A stretch of 64,000 nucleotides of DNA from AC2028 sp002373595 (GTDB lineage: Bacteria > Bacillota > Clostridia > Lachnospirales > Lachnospiraceae), in NCBI GenBank assembly GCA_946616365.1, contig CAMOIX010000002.1:1-64000 (forward strand). Direction: 5' to 3'. Shown piece by piece: positions 7,852-17,372 of the stretch. Within the stretch, counting starts at the first letter, position 1, and each line of letters starts with the position of its first letter. Position numbers and translations under genes: made by a program. Below the pieces are notes generated by a model. It made no database searches, had not been told where the DNA came from, and was given only the letters and a program-made list of their open reading frames with translations.

Positions 7852-10042
7852 TCGACTTCCTCAGGGATCTGCAGAAATCCCTGTAATTCTTTCTCATATC
7901 CTTTAATTCGGATCCGGTAATATTTTTATCACTTTCTCCACCGTAAAGTCTTCTTTCCAGATGGTTTACATAACTCGTCATATCTGTTCCCATCGAGACT
8001 ACCAGATCACAGATCTCCGCGGGGGTCATATTGCCGGAATCGTACCCCGCACTCTTAAGTTTCTTTCTGATCCTCCTGAATACCAATAAGGGAGCTTCAT
8101 CCTCTCCGGCAAGAGCTAGCCTTATCCTGAAAAATCTCTCCGCCAGATGGGGGATAATGACCCCGATCATGATCAGAACTATCCCGAAGAATATAATAAC
8201 TATTGCTATTTCCAGAATAAGTCCGGAATCCGCTCTTATTCCCTTGAGTGTATCAAGCAGCCCTGTATGTTCCACTACCTCAACGCCGGCTGTCGGATCA
8301 AATACCATCCAGCCCGTATTCTCCAGGTATACTTCCGCATATGCATGCGAGTCGCTCTCGGAAACGGTACATCTGCCATACACTCCTCTTACAGGCTCAG
8401 ATATAAAGCCTTCCGTGTATCTGGCATTTAATCCTATACTTCTCGCCATCAGAGTATACGCCGTTGCGAAGTCGCTGCAGGTACCGGTCTTGGATTCAAA
8501 GATGAAAAACTCAGCGGACTTATCCGGCGCTCTGTATCTCAGATCATAGACAAATCCCGACTCTCTGAAATACCCTTCAAGCTTATGTGCTTTCTGCCAG
8601 TCATATTTGCAATCTTTTGTTATTTTTTCAGCGAGTTCCTTTATGCTGTCAGGTATCTGTTCGGTATTGCTTCTTACATACTCCTTGTAGTCTAATGCTT
8701 CCTTAAACTTGTCATAAAAAGCATAAACATTTCGGAAGTAAATACTCTCGGAATTATAGGTTAAAATTACCATATCCTGCAGCAAGGATAAAGAAGTTTC
8801 CTCATCCATCTCAGGCAGGCCTGTTGCCACCCACTCAGGGAGTGATGCGGGTAGCCTGTAGTAAATAGAATAACTATAGTTATCGGGGTGTCTTCCGCTT
8901 ATCGTGTGATAGGTATCACGATCGGTCCTGACTATATTACCATTCTCTCCTCCGTTCAAAAGTACCTTGGTCACTCCGGCGCAAGAGAGATAATATGCAG
9001 CTCCGAAATTCTCGGAACGGACCGTGATATATTTTTCAATATCGTTTGGTATTTTTTGAGCATATTTCTCTGAAGCCCTGTATTTAAGGGCAAATACGGG
9101 ATCATTCTCCGCACATTCGTTAAATGCCATAGCAAGTGCGTGATACGACATATCCTTCGCCTCGACCTCGGCGCGCATCATGTTATCTTCCGTGAGATCC
9201 TCTCCGCTTCCGCTCCATCTGTCCTTCTCGAAATCATATATATCGAATACCTGGCGTCTTAAATATATGGATCCGTCACCGGACACCGTATAGAGACGGC
9301 GCGATGTTCCGTTCATGAAATGATCCGCATCTCCGGAGAACATTCCGAGAGTCTCAAACCCTTCGGATATCTCACCCGTGGTATTGCCTCCGAGGAACAG
9401 ATCCTCGAAGACTTCGTAGTATCTGGCTGATTCTCTCTTTGGAATAACTGACGCTATCAAACTGATGAGTAGTCCGAAGAATACCCATCCGACAATCGCA
9501 TATTTGAACCCTTCAGTTTTCCTGTCATTATTTACCGAGATCTGTACGAATAAAAAAGCAAGTGTTGTTAAAATAATAAATGGATTTGCGACATCCGCCA
9601 TTACCTTAACATAGAGCACAAAAGGCATCAGGGATATGAGTGTCACCATATGAATCTTGTATCGTATCAATGTGAAATAATATACGCATATAGGGAAGAA
9701 AAGAGCACAGAGAATATCCATAGCAATGATGAAGGTACCTGCATATACCATATCATCACCCCGGCTTAATGCCCATTGCCAGAAAAAGTATCCCGTAGCT
9801 CTCTCTCCGGCTATGATCATTGGCCTGACTATAAATGCTCCGAGAGCTATGTATAATACAATAACAAACGTTCCTATATATCTTTTGGATTTCTTATTCG
9901 TGACATCGCAGGCAAATACGCCCAAAATCGTGAGAAGCACAGCGACCGGTGCCATCATGATAAAGTGCGCATTGTCCAGATATACGGAATTGACCGTAAG
10001 TGTCAGAGCCGAGCAGAGGATTATAACGGCAGTCAGTGTCAT
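7751..10042 (-). CDS. Transglutaminase-like membrane protein (TgpA type)
   Basis: 763 residues. Six or so N-terminal membrane segments (about residues 1-200) are followed by an extracytoplasmic region. A transglutaminase-like cysteine-protease fold then carries the Cys in KTGTCSDFATAYTLMAR, the His in SDSHAYAEVYLENTGW and the Asp in FDPTAG. One more membrane helix (ILEIAIVIIFFGIVLIMIGV) precedes a cytoplasmic tail. That tail ends unusually Arg-rich (RVHRRESRASARRSR) where it overlaps the opposite-strand gene. It shares a four-base overlap with the DUF58 gene. MoxR, DUF58 and TgpA-like proteins commonly form one envelope-associated module; the substrate is unknown. Confidence 0.88.
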   Translation of the reverse strand: MTLTAVIILCSALTLTVNSVYLDNAHFIMMAPVAVLLTILGVFACDVTNKKSKRYIGTFVIVLYIALGAFIVRPMIIAGERATGYFFWQWALSRGDDMVYAGTFIIAMDILCALFFPICVYYFTLIRYKIHMVTLISLMPFVLYVKVMADVANPFIILTTLAFLFVQISVNNDRKTEGFKYAIVGWVFFGLLISLIASVIPKRESARYYEVFEDLFLGGNTTGEISEGFETLGMFSGDADHFMNGTSRRLYTVSGDGSIYLRRQVFDIYDFEKDRWSGSGEDLTEDNMMRAEVEAKDMSYHALAMAFNECAENDPVFALKYRASEKYAQKIPNDIEKYITVRSENFGAAYYLSCAGVTKVLLNGGENGNIVRTDRDTYHTISGRHPDNYSYSIYYRLPASLPEWVATGLPEMDEETSLSLLQDMVILTYNSESIYFRNVYAFYDKFKEALDYKEYVRSNTEQIPDSIKELAEKITKDCKYDWQKAHKLEGYFRESGFVYDLRYRAPDKSAEFFIFESKTGTCSDFATAYTLMARSIGLNARYTEGFISEPVRGVYGRCTVSESDSHAYAEVYLENTGWMVFDPTAGVEVVEHTGLLDTLKGIRADSGLILEIAIVIIFFGIVLIMIGVIIPHLAERFFRIRLALAGEDEAPLLVFRRIRKKLKSAGYDSGNMTPAEICDLVVSMGTDMTSYVNHLERRLYGGESDKNITGSELKDMRKNYRDFCRSLRKSIRVHRRESRASARRSRVYNNAGYKARGAREAKR

Positions 10043-11244
10043 AATATCCTGCCCTCCTCCCGATTTGCATCAAAAATTGCAAGTCCCGAAAGATTGTCAG
10101 AGCGCAGTTTTGCAATCATATCCGAAAGATGCGCATCCGGCGTGGCCGAAAATGCAGTAAAAGATGCAAAACCTTCGATCATCGACATAGGAGGTATCCT
10201 GTCCGCGCCCTCATATCCGCATTCCGAATTAACTGCCATGGCCAGAGCTTCAGCTGCTGCGGCCATATCGCTCCTTGTCATGCAGTCGACATATTCCCAT
10301 TCTTTCTCATTTCTGTATATGAGCCTTACTGAGAAATCCCTGGCAACCAGTATAGAGGTCATGCCTATCATATTCTCGATTAGAGAATCCCAGACTTCCG
10401 GCCTGTACTCTCCGTTTTCATCCCTATGCGTCACAGGATCCGCGAAGAAAGCACAACCTGATGCAGAGAGCTTCTCGTCGAGCCTGACCATGAGGATGTC
10501 CCTTTTAGCTGACACCTTACTGCTGATACGCTTCAGCGGATCTCCCGGCACATACTCTCTGTACTCATATCCCGGGAATCCGCCGGTGATGGTATAAGCA
10601 GTCTCCATTGTCTCTCTCATATCATCGAGTCCCCGGGAGGCGGAAAAAGACTGCTCGATTATCGGGCTTTGCGAGTTATCCGTACGCGGAACAGGAAGGA
10701 TCCCCAGGTTTACATAACTCTCTCCGATCAAAGGTATTTTTGAGGAAAAAACACCAAGATAATCTTTGCAGAATGCACCCGTGATCTCGCATGTACCGAG
10801 CCCCGAATGCCCTGTATCCAGCTCGACGATTACCGCCTTCTCAGATCGCGGCGCTATAAAAAGCTTCTTTTCACAATCTTTTATCTCACCGAGGCTCCCT
10901 CTGCCGCTTATCTTTATCACATAGCATCCGCATGGGATCACTGACCTGTTCACAATGCGGATATGTGCATATATCTTCTCACCCTTCTCGTATATGCCGC
11001 CCATATCAAGTATCTCAGCGGATGAGCAGTGCGCAGCTATCCTGCATATAACAAACGACAAAAAAGGCGCTCCCAACAGCACGATGAGCCAGAAATACCC
11101 GACTCTCGCACTGCAAAAGAGCGCAAATACCATGATCAGTACCGACGATGATATCAGCTGATCGATCTGTATGAATCTTTTATTTATACGGGAATCCCGG
11201 TCTCGGCGAGGATCGCTCTTACCGCTTCTTTTCCGTCTTTCCAT
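10039..11244 (-). CDS. DUF58 domain-containing protein
   Basis: About 401 residues from the ATG at 11244, which has GGGAG seven bases upstream; longer in-frame starts lie deep inside moxR and lack a site. Two adjacent hydrophobic segments near the N-terminus (about residues 25-65) precede a beta-rich region. The DUF58 core has the conserved YEYREYVPGDPLKRISSKVSAKRD motif region and VRLDEK, related to von Willebrand A folds. Such proteins are partners of MoxR ATPases, probably in assembly or activation of envelope complexes. The gene overlaps the moxR 3' end by 61 bases. Confidence 0.87.
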   Translation of the reverse strand: MERRKRSGKSDPRRDRDSRINKRFIQIDQLISSSVLIMVFALFCSARVGYFWLIVLLGAPFLSFVICRIAAHCSSAEILDMGGIYEKGEKIYAHIRIVNRSVIPCGCYVIKISGRGSLGEIKDCEKKLFIAPRSEKAVIVELDTGHSGLGTCEITGAFCKDYLGVFSSKIPLIGESYVNLGILPVPRTDNSQSPIIEQSFSASRGLDDMRETMETAYTITGGFPGYEYREYVPGDPLKRISSKVSAKRDILMVRLDEKLSASGCAFFADPVTHRDENGEYRPEVWDSLIENMIGMTSILVARDFSVRLIYRNEKEWEYVDCMTRSDMAAAAEALAMAVNSECGYEGADRIPPMSMIEGFASFTAFSATPDAHLSDMIAKLRSDNLSGLAIFDANREEGRIL

Positions 11245-12125
11245 GAGCTTCTCCCTGACGCAGAAAGCATTACTCTGTGTCCCCATACATAGGGCGCAAG
11301 GTATTTGACATCGTCCGGCAGTACAAAGTCCCTTCCGCACAAAAGTGCGTATGCCTTGACCGCCCTATGAAGTGCCACGCTTCCTCTCGGGCTCACTCCC
11401 AGTTTAAGTCCGTCCGACTTTCTGGTCATATCGGCAGCGCTGACGATGTATCTTTCCACGGCTTCGGAGCAGGTGACCGCATCCGCTTTTTTCTGAAGTC
11501 CGTTTATCTCATCGAGGCTGATCACAGACGAGAGTCCCGAGGCCCTCTCGTTATCACCCTTTTTAAGTATCGCTATCTCATCTTCATCTCCGGGATACCC
11601 TATGGACATCTTCATCAGGAATCTGTCCATCTGCGCTTCCGGGAGACTGTACGTTCCGTATGTCTCTACGGGATTCTGTGTGGCAAGTACCATAAAGGGT
11701 TTAGGAAGCTCGTAAGTTTTACCCTCTATACTTATCTGCCCTTCTTCCATAGCCTCGAGAAGAGCTGACTGCGACTTCGGTGAAGCACGGTTTATCTCAT
11801 CTGCGAGCAGGAAGTTGCAAAATACTGCGCCTTTCCTGAATTCCAGTTCTCCGCTCTGCCTGTTTATAAGCGTAAATCCCGTAACATCAGCAGGCATTAC
11901 ATCAGGTGTCATCTGCAGACGATTGAACTCTCCTCCACAAGATCTGGAAAGTGCTGCAGCCAGCTGTGTTTTACCCACTCCGGGCACATCCTCTATGAGC
12001 ACATGTCCGCCTGCGAGCAGAGCCGTAGTTACCAGCTCGACTATCTCTCTTTTTCCTACGATGACCTTCTCGATATTATCGATGAGGTTAAGTATTCCGA
12101 TATCGGTATTGGTTACTCTTTCCAC
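11184..12125 (-). CDS. MoxR-family AAA ATPase
   Basis: 313 residues. Walker A GVGKTQLAAAL, Walker B FLLADEINRASPKSQSALLEAMEEGQ, sensor 1 MVLATQNPVETYGTYSLPEAQMDRF, and a C-terminal lid with GVSPRGSVALHRA. These are standard for MoxR chaperone-like ATPases that act on VWA/DUF58 partners. The start is a GTG at 12125 with AAAGGA six bases upstream. It is the first gene of the moxR-DUF58-transglutaminase operon and is divergent from mgtE. Confidence 0.93.
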   Translation of the reverse strand: MERVTNTDIGILNLIDNIEKVIVGKREIVELVTTALLAGGHVLIEDVPGVGKTQLAAALSRSCGGEFNRLQMTPDVMPADVTGFTLINRQSGELEFRKGAVFCNFLLADEINRASPKSQSALLEAMEEGQISIEGKTYELPKPFMVLATQNPVETYGTYSLPEAQMDRFLMKMSIGYPGDEDEIAILKKGDNERASGLSSVISLDEINGLQKKADAVTCSEAVERYIVSAADMTRKSDGLKLGVSPRGSVALHRAVKAYALLCGRDFVLPDDVKYLAPYVWGHRVMLSASGRSSWKDGKEAVRAILAETGIPV

Positions 12126-12211
12126 GTGTATCCTTTCTCAGCCGTTGGCTTACATGAATCCCTACAAGATTGAGAATAGCATACAGGGCCTTAAATTTCC
12201 ACAAAAAAATC

Positions 12212-12240
12212 TTTTCAAAAAAGCCCCGAAAGCCTATAAT
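12212..12240 (+). promoter_or_regulatory. mgtE promoter with near-leaderless start
   Basis: TTTTCA (12212-12217), 17 bases, TATAAT (12235-12240). The ATG follows ten bases after the -10 box, giving a leader of about four bases. There is no room for a magnesium riboswitch or a ribosome site. Confidence 0.7.
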
Positions 12241-12250
12241 AAATAAGTCT

Positions 12251-13651
12251 ATGGAAGAAAATACACTTCAGGCAAAAGAACAGGATTACGTCCAGGAACT
12301 CATTGAGATCATCCGCGGGCAGCACTCGGATGACGAACTCCTTGAGATCATTTCAGACTACCACGAGAATGATATCGCGGGAGCCTTTGAGCAGCTTACT
12401 CCCGAGGAGCGTCAGAGACTCTATCCAATACTCGGTGCGGAAACCGTATCCGAGATCTTCTCATATATCGAAGATCCTCATGAATACCTTCAGGAACTCG
12501 ATCTTGAGAAGCAGGCTCGTGTCATCGAAAACATGGATTCCGACGAAGCTGCAGACATCCTCGAAGAGATGGATGACGAAGCAGAAGCCAAACTGGTAGG
12601 TATCCTCGATGATGAAGCGAGCGCCGACATCAGACTCATCAGATCCTATGAGGATGACGAAATCGGTAGTCTCATGACCAACAATTACATAGAGATCACC
12701 AACAATCTCTCCGTCCGCCAGGCTATGCGTGAGCTCATCTCACAGGCTGCGGACAACGACAATATCACGACCATCTATGTATCCGATGAAAACGGCAAAT
12801 TCTACGGTGCGATAGACCTGAAGGACCTCATCATCGCACGAGATTATACGGATCTCGATTCACTCGTATCGACATCCTATCCTTACTTAAATGACCATGA
12901 CAAGATCTCCGACTGCATCGAGAGGATCAAGGATTACGCTGAGGATTCACTGCCCGTCCTCGATGAGGATATGGAGCTTATCGGTATCATCACCGCTACG
13001 GATGTTGTAGAAGTAGTCGATGACGAGATGGGTGAAGATTATGCAAAGCTGGCAGGTCTTACCGAAGAGGAAGATCTTAACGAGAAAACTCTCGAGAGTA
13101 TGAGAAAAAGACTCCCCTGGCTGGTAGCTCTCCTGCTGCTCGGACTCTTTATATCATCGATCGTAGGCACCTTTGAAGGTGTCATAGCCGTACTTCCCAT
13201 CATGGTATCATTCCAGAGTATGATACTCTCCATGTCCGGTAATGTCGGAACGCAGTCACTGGCTGTCACTATCAGAGTTCTCATGGACGAGGAACTTACC
13301 GGTCGTCAGAAGACCAGCCTGGTATTCAAGGAAATGCGCGTAGGCTTATGCAACGGTCTGATACTCGGCTCCGTGACCCTCATCATCATCGGACTCTTTG
13401 TATACTTCTTTAAGCATACAACTCTCATCTATGCTTTCGAGATCTCGGGCTGTGTAGGATTTGCACTGCTTGTTGCGATGACGATATCAAGTATGATAGG
13501 AACCATAGTTCCTCTCTTCTTCAATAAATTAAAAGTGGACCCTGCCGTAGCATCGGGTCCCCTTATCACCACCGTCAATGACCTCGTCGGTATCGTTACT
13601 TATTACGGTATCGCATGGATCATGCTCATCAATCTCCTTCATGTAGCCTGA
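12251..13651 (+). CDS. mgtE: Magnesium transporter MgtE
   Basis: 466 residues, the normal MgtE size. An acidic N-terminal superhelical domain (about 1-130, repeats such as MDSDEAADILEEMDDEAEAK) precedes a CBS pair (about 135-260; IGSLMTNNYIEI and GIITATDVVEVV). Five membrane segments then include the pore motif around SMSGNVGTQSLAVTIR and DPAVASGPLITTVNDLVGI. It is a homodimeric channel for Mg2+ gated by cytoplasmic Mg2+ at the CBS/N domains. The start is defined by the promoter; the mRNA should be almost leaderless. It ends two bases before the convergent glycosyltransferase gene. Confidence 0.95.
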   Translation: MEENTLQAKEQDYVQELIEIIRGQHSDDELLEIISDYHENDIAGAFEQLTPEERQRLYPILGAETVSEIFSYIEDPHEYLQELDLEKQARVIENMDSDEAADILEEMDDEAEAKLVGILDDEASADIRLIRSYEDDEIGSLMTNNYIEITNNLSVRQAMRELISQAADNDNITTIYVSDENGKFYGAIDLKDLIIARDYTDLDSLVSTSYPYLNDHDKISDCIERIKDYAEDSLPVLDEDMELIGIITATDVVEVVDDEMGEDYAKLAGLTEEEDLNEKTLESMRKRLPWLVALLLLGLFISSIVGTFEGVIAVLPIMVSFQSMILSMSGNVGTQSLAVTIRVLMDEELTGRQKTSLVFKEMRVGLCNGLILGSVTLIIIGLFVYFFKHTTLIYAFEISGCVGFALLVAMTISSMIGTIVPLFFNKLKVDPAVASGPLITTVNDLVGIVTYYGIAWIMLINLLHVA

Positions 13652-13653
13652 TT

Positions 13654-15243
13654 TCACTTTTTCTCGAAATAATACAGATAGCAGGGATACTTTGCGATCA
13701 TCTTATATCCGCAGTCCCTTACTTCATATCCCCTGCTTTCCATCTGTGCTATGCCGTCAGACCCTATGGACTCATCGATGAAGTACCAATATTTCTCCCA
13801 ATCATGTTCAAAATACCAGCCGGATTCTATCTCATTATCGGGATAATAGCATTCGAGTACCGACCATGCCATGTGCGGCACATTAAGCGCTACCATGATC
13901 GTATCCTCATCGGGAGTTCCTATCGTAGTAAGCACATCCTCCGTCATGCTCTTCTGGAGATCAAATTCAACCTTTGCATCCTTATAGTTCTTAAAGCCCA
14001 TCACAGCTATGCAGATGAGCATCGCAGCGCATACAGCGCCCCAAATGAGCTTTACATTAAACGCTTTAAGCCCCGATGCATCAGCCATATCCTTTATATC
14101 GGAGATAAGGAGCGATGCTGCAAAGATCACTGCAGCGCTCATTGGATAAGCATACCTGGCTATGAATATCGGACGGATGATCAGGCTGTAACCGTATCCA
14201 AATGCCACGCATAGGAGCAAAGATACGAAGAGAACGAAAGCCGTCATCTCCTTATCCGAGAGCCTGCTCTTAAGTACAGCCGATATGCGGACATGCTCCC
14301 CCCTGGCTGAGATACGGATATCTTCGGTTCCGTCATTTCCCCTAAATACCCTGACAAATCCGAATCTTATAAGCTTGATCAAAAATGCCGCTATAAGGAA
14401 AAATACCAGTATGAGTTTCCAGATCCTCTCTCCTCCCAGGAGCATCTTGACTATATCTTTAATGCTGCTTGCTTCTTCTATCCAGAAATGTCCGTTCACA
14501 TATTTCATCTGATAGAAGAGATATCTGTACCATGGGATAAATCCTGCCATCATCGCAAGCACTGCAATGATACCGTTAACAAACGTCTTCCTGCCGCTGC
14601 GCATAGCTCCGAAGAGAGCCGTTACGACCAGCATCAGCCCACAGAGTGCAAGTGCGAAATAATGCGAATACGAAGCTCCTATGGCCCATAACGTCATAGG
14701 TATCCATGCTTTCTGCTCTCCCTTTATCACTTTATATGCGCAGATACTGCATCCGAATATGCAAAGGAATGCGACAGAATACATCCTTATCTCGACATTG
14801 TATGTAAGGGCATCCATACCCAGAGACATTATCAGGAGACAAAAATACGAAGCACATTTCCCAAGGTGTTTTCTTACGAAAGTAAGTATGATAACTGTGC
14901 ATACCAGATATGACAAAAGCGCCGAGAAGTGCGCGACCGGGATGGAATCTCCGAATATCGCAAAGCACAGCTTCAATATCAGGTAATAAAGAGGCGGATG
15001 ATTCTCGCCATAGTACATTACCTGGAAGAGCCCCTTCATATCCAGCCTTGCGGCATTTATCGCGAAGGCTTCGTCGCCCCATGCCACTCTGTCAAATATC
15101 CTGACAAAGTTGAGCAGTACAAGTACAGCCGCTGTGATATAAATACCAAAGCGGCTTATAAATCTCCATGGCTTAGAATTATCAAAAGACGCTTTATCTA
15201 TGCCAATATTCCATTTTCCGTCTTTGCCGATCAGTCTTTCCAA
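13654..15243 (-). CDS. Glycosyltransferase family 39-like membrane protein
   Basis: 529 residues with about ten to twelve membrane segments. The first extracytoplasmic loop has the acidic motif WGDEAFAINAARLDMKGLF and is followed by YGENHPPLYYLILKL. Both are characteristic of GT39/ArnT/PMT-type transferases that use polyprenyl-phosphate sugars on the outer membrane face. A soluble C-terminal domain follows. The likely start is TTG at 15243, with GGAAGGTGA upstream; an ATG further inside would remove part of the basic N-terminus. The acceptor could be a teichoic-type polymer, a glycan or a protein, and cannot be told from sequence. Confidence 0.82.
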   Translation of the reverse strand: MERLIGKDGKWNIGIDKASFDNSKPWRFISRFGIYITAAVLVLLNFVRIFDRVAWGDEAFAINAARLDMKGLFQVMYYGENHPPLYYLILKLCFAIFGDSIPVAHFSALLSYLVCTVIILTFVRKHLGKCASYFCLLIMSLGMDALTYNVEIRMYSVAFLCIFGCSICAYKVIKGEQKAWIPMTLWAIGASYSHYFALALCGLMLVVTALFGAMRSGRKTFVNGIIAVLAMMAGFIPWYRYLFYQMKYVNGHFWIEEASSIKDIVKMLLGGERIWKLILVFFLIAAFLIKLIRFGFVRVFRGNDGTEDIRISARGEHVRISAVLKSRLSDKEMTAFVLFVSLLLCVAFGYGYSLIIRPIFIARYAYPMSAAVIFAASLLISDIKDMADASGLKAFNVKLIWGAVCAAMLICIAVMGFKNYKDAKVEFDLQKSMTEDVLTTIGTPDEDTIMVALNVPHMAWSVLECYYPDNEIESGWYFEHDWEKYWYFIDESIGSDGIAQMESRGYEVRDCGYKMIAKYPCYLYYFEKK

Positions 15244-15270
15244 AACAAGTCACCTTCCGCAGTACATATA

Positions 15271-17106
15271 TTACTCCTGAATACTCTCAAGCTTAAGAAC
15301 CTCAAATCCTTCAGCCTTACCTTTGAGCTTGATCGTAGCTCCGAGTGAAGTAAATGTGATGCGGTCTCCAAGTTCGTCAGCTACTGCGCGGCTGATATAT
15401 ACGCATCCGCCGGGAGCATTTGCCTCGAGTCTTGCAGCAGTATTTACTGTATCACCTATCGCAGTATAGTCCATGTGCTTGGAAGCACCCATATTTCCGA
15501 CGACAGCTTTACCGAAGTTGACACCGACTCCTACGCGGAGCTCCTCTCCGATCTCAGCCTTCAGCTCATCGGATACTCTCGCTGCCCCCTCTACGATCTC
15601 CCATGCAGTCTTAACCGCATTATATACAGCATCTTCCTGAGGAAGAGGTGCGCCCCAGAATGCCATCATCGCATCTCCGACGAATTTATCAAGTGTTCCT
15701 TTATTTCTCTCAACACAGTCGCTCGCCATCGTGAGATACTTATTCAAGATGAATACGACCTTCTCGGGATCGAGTCTCTCGGACATAGTGGTAAATCCTC
15801 TGACATCGACAAAGAGTACAGCGATATCACAAACCTTACCTCCGAGTGACAGGCTCTCCATTCCCTCCTTCATGATCTCCTTAACGATCTCGGGAGCGAC
15901 ATATCTCTCAAATGTCCTGGTTACCTGCTGTTTCTCTATTACGGACTTGATATAATGCGCCACTATCGAAATGACATAGAGTATCAGTATCGCAGCCGGT
16001 ATCCATAAGGGATGGACGATCAGTCCCGCTCTGTATGCAGCATAATCCACTCCGATAAAGAGTACGATAAGACCTGCGCCGAGGGCTCCCGCTTTCTTTA
16101 CATCGCTCTTAATGAACAGAAAGAAAGATACTAAGCAGATCACAAGGAGTATTATCCTCTGTGCGATATCAGGGAGCTCAGTCTTGTAATCGGCATCTAT
16201 TATCGCTCTTACGACATTAGCCTGGAATTCAACACCGTACATCTGACGTGCACGGTCTATTGGCGTAAAATACTGATCCTGAAGACCTACGGCATAGGGT
16301 CCGATGAAGACTATCTTGCCCGCGAAGTAATCAGGTGACACCTCACCCTCTATAAGGTCTGCAATGGAAACCTGATCATAGAATGCGCCGGGACCTCCGA
16401 CATATGATACATAGAAATGTCCGTGTGAGTCCGTCTTGGGCGGCTGCACAGTCTCTCCTATGCTCTCCAAATACTTCTTTGCAGTCTCATATGCCATCGA
16501 GTAAATGCGTCCGTCAGCATCTCCGTAGCCCTCGCCCGGAGTGATATACAGAAGTGCATGACGAAGTACCATATCTGTGTCATACATCGCATTGATGTGA
16601 CCTACAGTGGTAACCTTCCTCAACGCATCAAATGATTCATCATAAGCGAGTACCTTATAGCGGTTGAAGTAGAAGTTTCCGTTATCGTCCTCCTCCGCTA
16701 CGGTTCCTATCGTTGCGGATCCCGCAGTGACTACATTGCCAAGAGCTTCCGCTGCTGCAGCAAGCCTTGCATCCGCTGCAGGGTCGGTCTCACCTGTATA
16801 AAGCGTATCTATTGCGATCACGGCCGGTCTCTCATCTTCCGGTGCTTCCGCTATCATTTCAAGAGCCGAAGCCATGATATTTCTGTCCCAGGTCTGATAT
16901 GCGCCCAGCCTCTCAAAGGCTTCCTCATCGATACCTATGACCACTATACGATCCTCGTATGCCGGCTGCTGATATATCGCATCCTGCATCCAATGATCCG
17001 CTCTTCTGAGCATGCTCCCCGATACCAGTATCGTTACGATGACTGCCGAGAGTATCGTGAGTATCAGACTCCTGTACTTCTTATCGATCTTGTTAATCAG
17101 TCCCAT
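15271..17106 (-). CDS. CHASE2-domain class III adenylate cyclase
   Basis: 611 residues: N-terminal membrane anchor (about 12-32), extracytoplasmic CHASE2 sensor (about 35-320, with VVIGIDEEAFERLG, AVIAIDTLYTG and GKIVFIGPYAVGLQD), three membrane helices (about 325-395), and a class III cyclase domain (about 425-605). Catalytic residues are intact: metal Asp in FVDVRGFT and GDAMMAFWGAP, adenine-specifying Lys in LDKFVGDA and Asp in DYTAIGDT, and Asn/Arg in VNTAARLEA. Cyclic AMP production in response to an external signal is inferred. It lies downstream of the FecR-domain gene with only a decayed NHL gene between. Confidence 0.92.
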   Translation of the reverse strand: MGLINKIDKKYRSLILTILSAVIVTILVSGSMLRRADHWMQDAIYQQPAYEDRIVVIGIDEEAFERLGAYQTWDRNIMASALEMIAEAPEDERPAVIAIDTLYTGETDPAADARLAAAAEALGNVVTAGSATIGTVAEEDDNGNFYFNRYKVLAYDESFDALRKVTTVGHINAMYDTDMVLRHALLYITPGEGYGDADGRIYSMAYETAKKYLESIGETVQPPKTDSHGHFYVSYVGGPGAFYDQVSIADLIEGEVSPDYFAGKIVFIGPYAVGLQDQYFTPIDRARQMYGVEFQANVVRAIIDADYKTELPDIAQRIILLVICLVSFFLFIKSDVKKAGALGAGLIVLFIGVDYAAYRAGLIVHPLWIPAAILILYVISIVAHYIKSVIEKQQVTRTFERYVAPEIVKEIMKEGMESLSLGGKVCDIAVLFVDVRGFTTMSERLDPEKVVFILNKYLTMASDCVERNKGTLDKFVGDAMMAFWGAPLPQEDAVYNAVKTAWEIVEGAARVSDELKAEIGEELRVGVGVNFGKAVVGNMGASKHMDYTAIGDTVNTAARLEANAPGGCVYISRAVADELGDRITFTSLGATIKLKGKAEGFEVLKLESIQE

Positions 17107-17118
17107 GCCAACCTCTTT

Positions 17119-17250
17119 CTACAGCGGGAATACAAATACCTGTCTTGCAAAATAGTCACAGACACATACCGATCCGTCAGATCCTACGGCTACACCCTGA
17201 GGGCAGATGAATGTCGCCTGCTTGCCGTTTTCTTCTTCAAATCGAAAGAA
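17119..17250 (-). pseudogene. 3' remnant of an NHL-repeat protein gene
   Basis: The last roughly 30 codons before the stop at 17119 encode an NHL beta-propeller blade: CPQGVAVGSDGSVCVCDYF, then ARQVFVFPL. Upstream the frame loses any propeller character and runs into the FecR-gene terminator, with no start or ribosome site. It is read as the tail of a deleted NHL-repeat (probably secreted) protein gene that once lay between the FecR and CHASE2-cyclase genes. Confidence 0.6.
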
Positions 17251-17310
17251 AGTCCCCAATTTCCAACATATTATTATACCAAACAGCGTACTAACGGACA
17301 ACATATAATA

Positions 17311-17350
17311 AGAAAGAAAAAACCGAGCGGGCTGTGCGAGCCCGCTCGGT
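17311..17350 (-). terminator. Terminator of the FecR-domain gene
   Basis: ACCGAGCGGG (17322-17331) pairs with CCCGCTCGGT (17341-17350) around a 9-base loop. On the minus strand the stem is followed by TTTTTTCTTTC. It is a strong intrinsic terminator 23 bases beyond the stop codon. Confidence 0.9.
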
Positions 17351-17372
17351 CATTTCGGATTACAATTACTTA

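Noticed and set aside
12126..12250. Possible magnesium riboswitch ahead of mgtE.
   Set aside because: The promoter places the transcript start about four bases before the ATG, leaving no leader.
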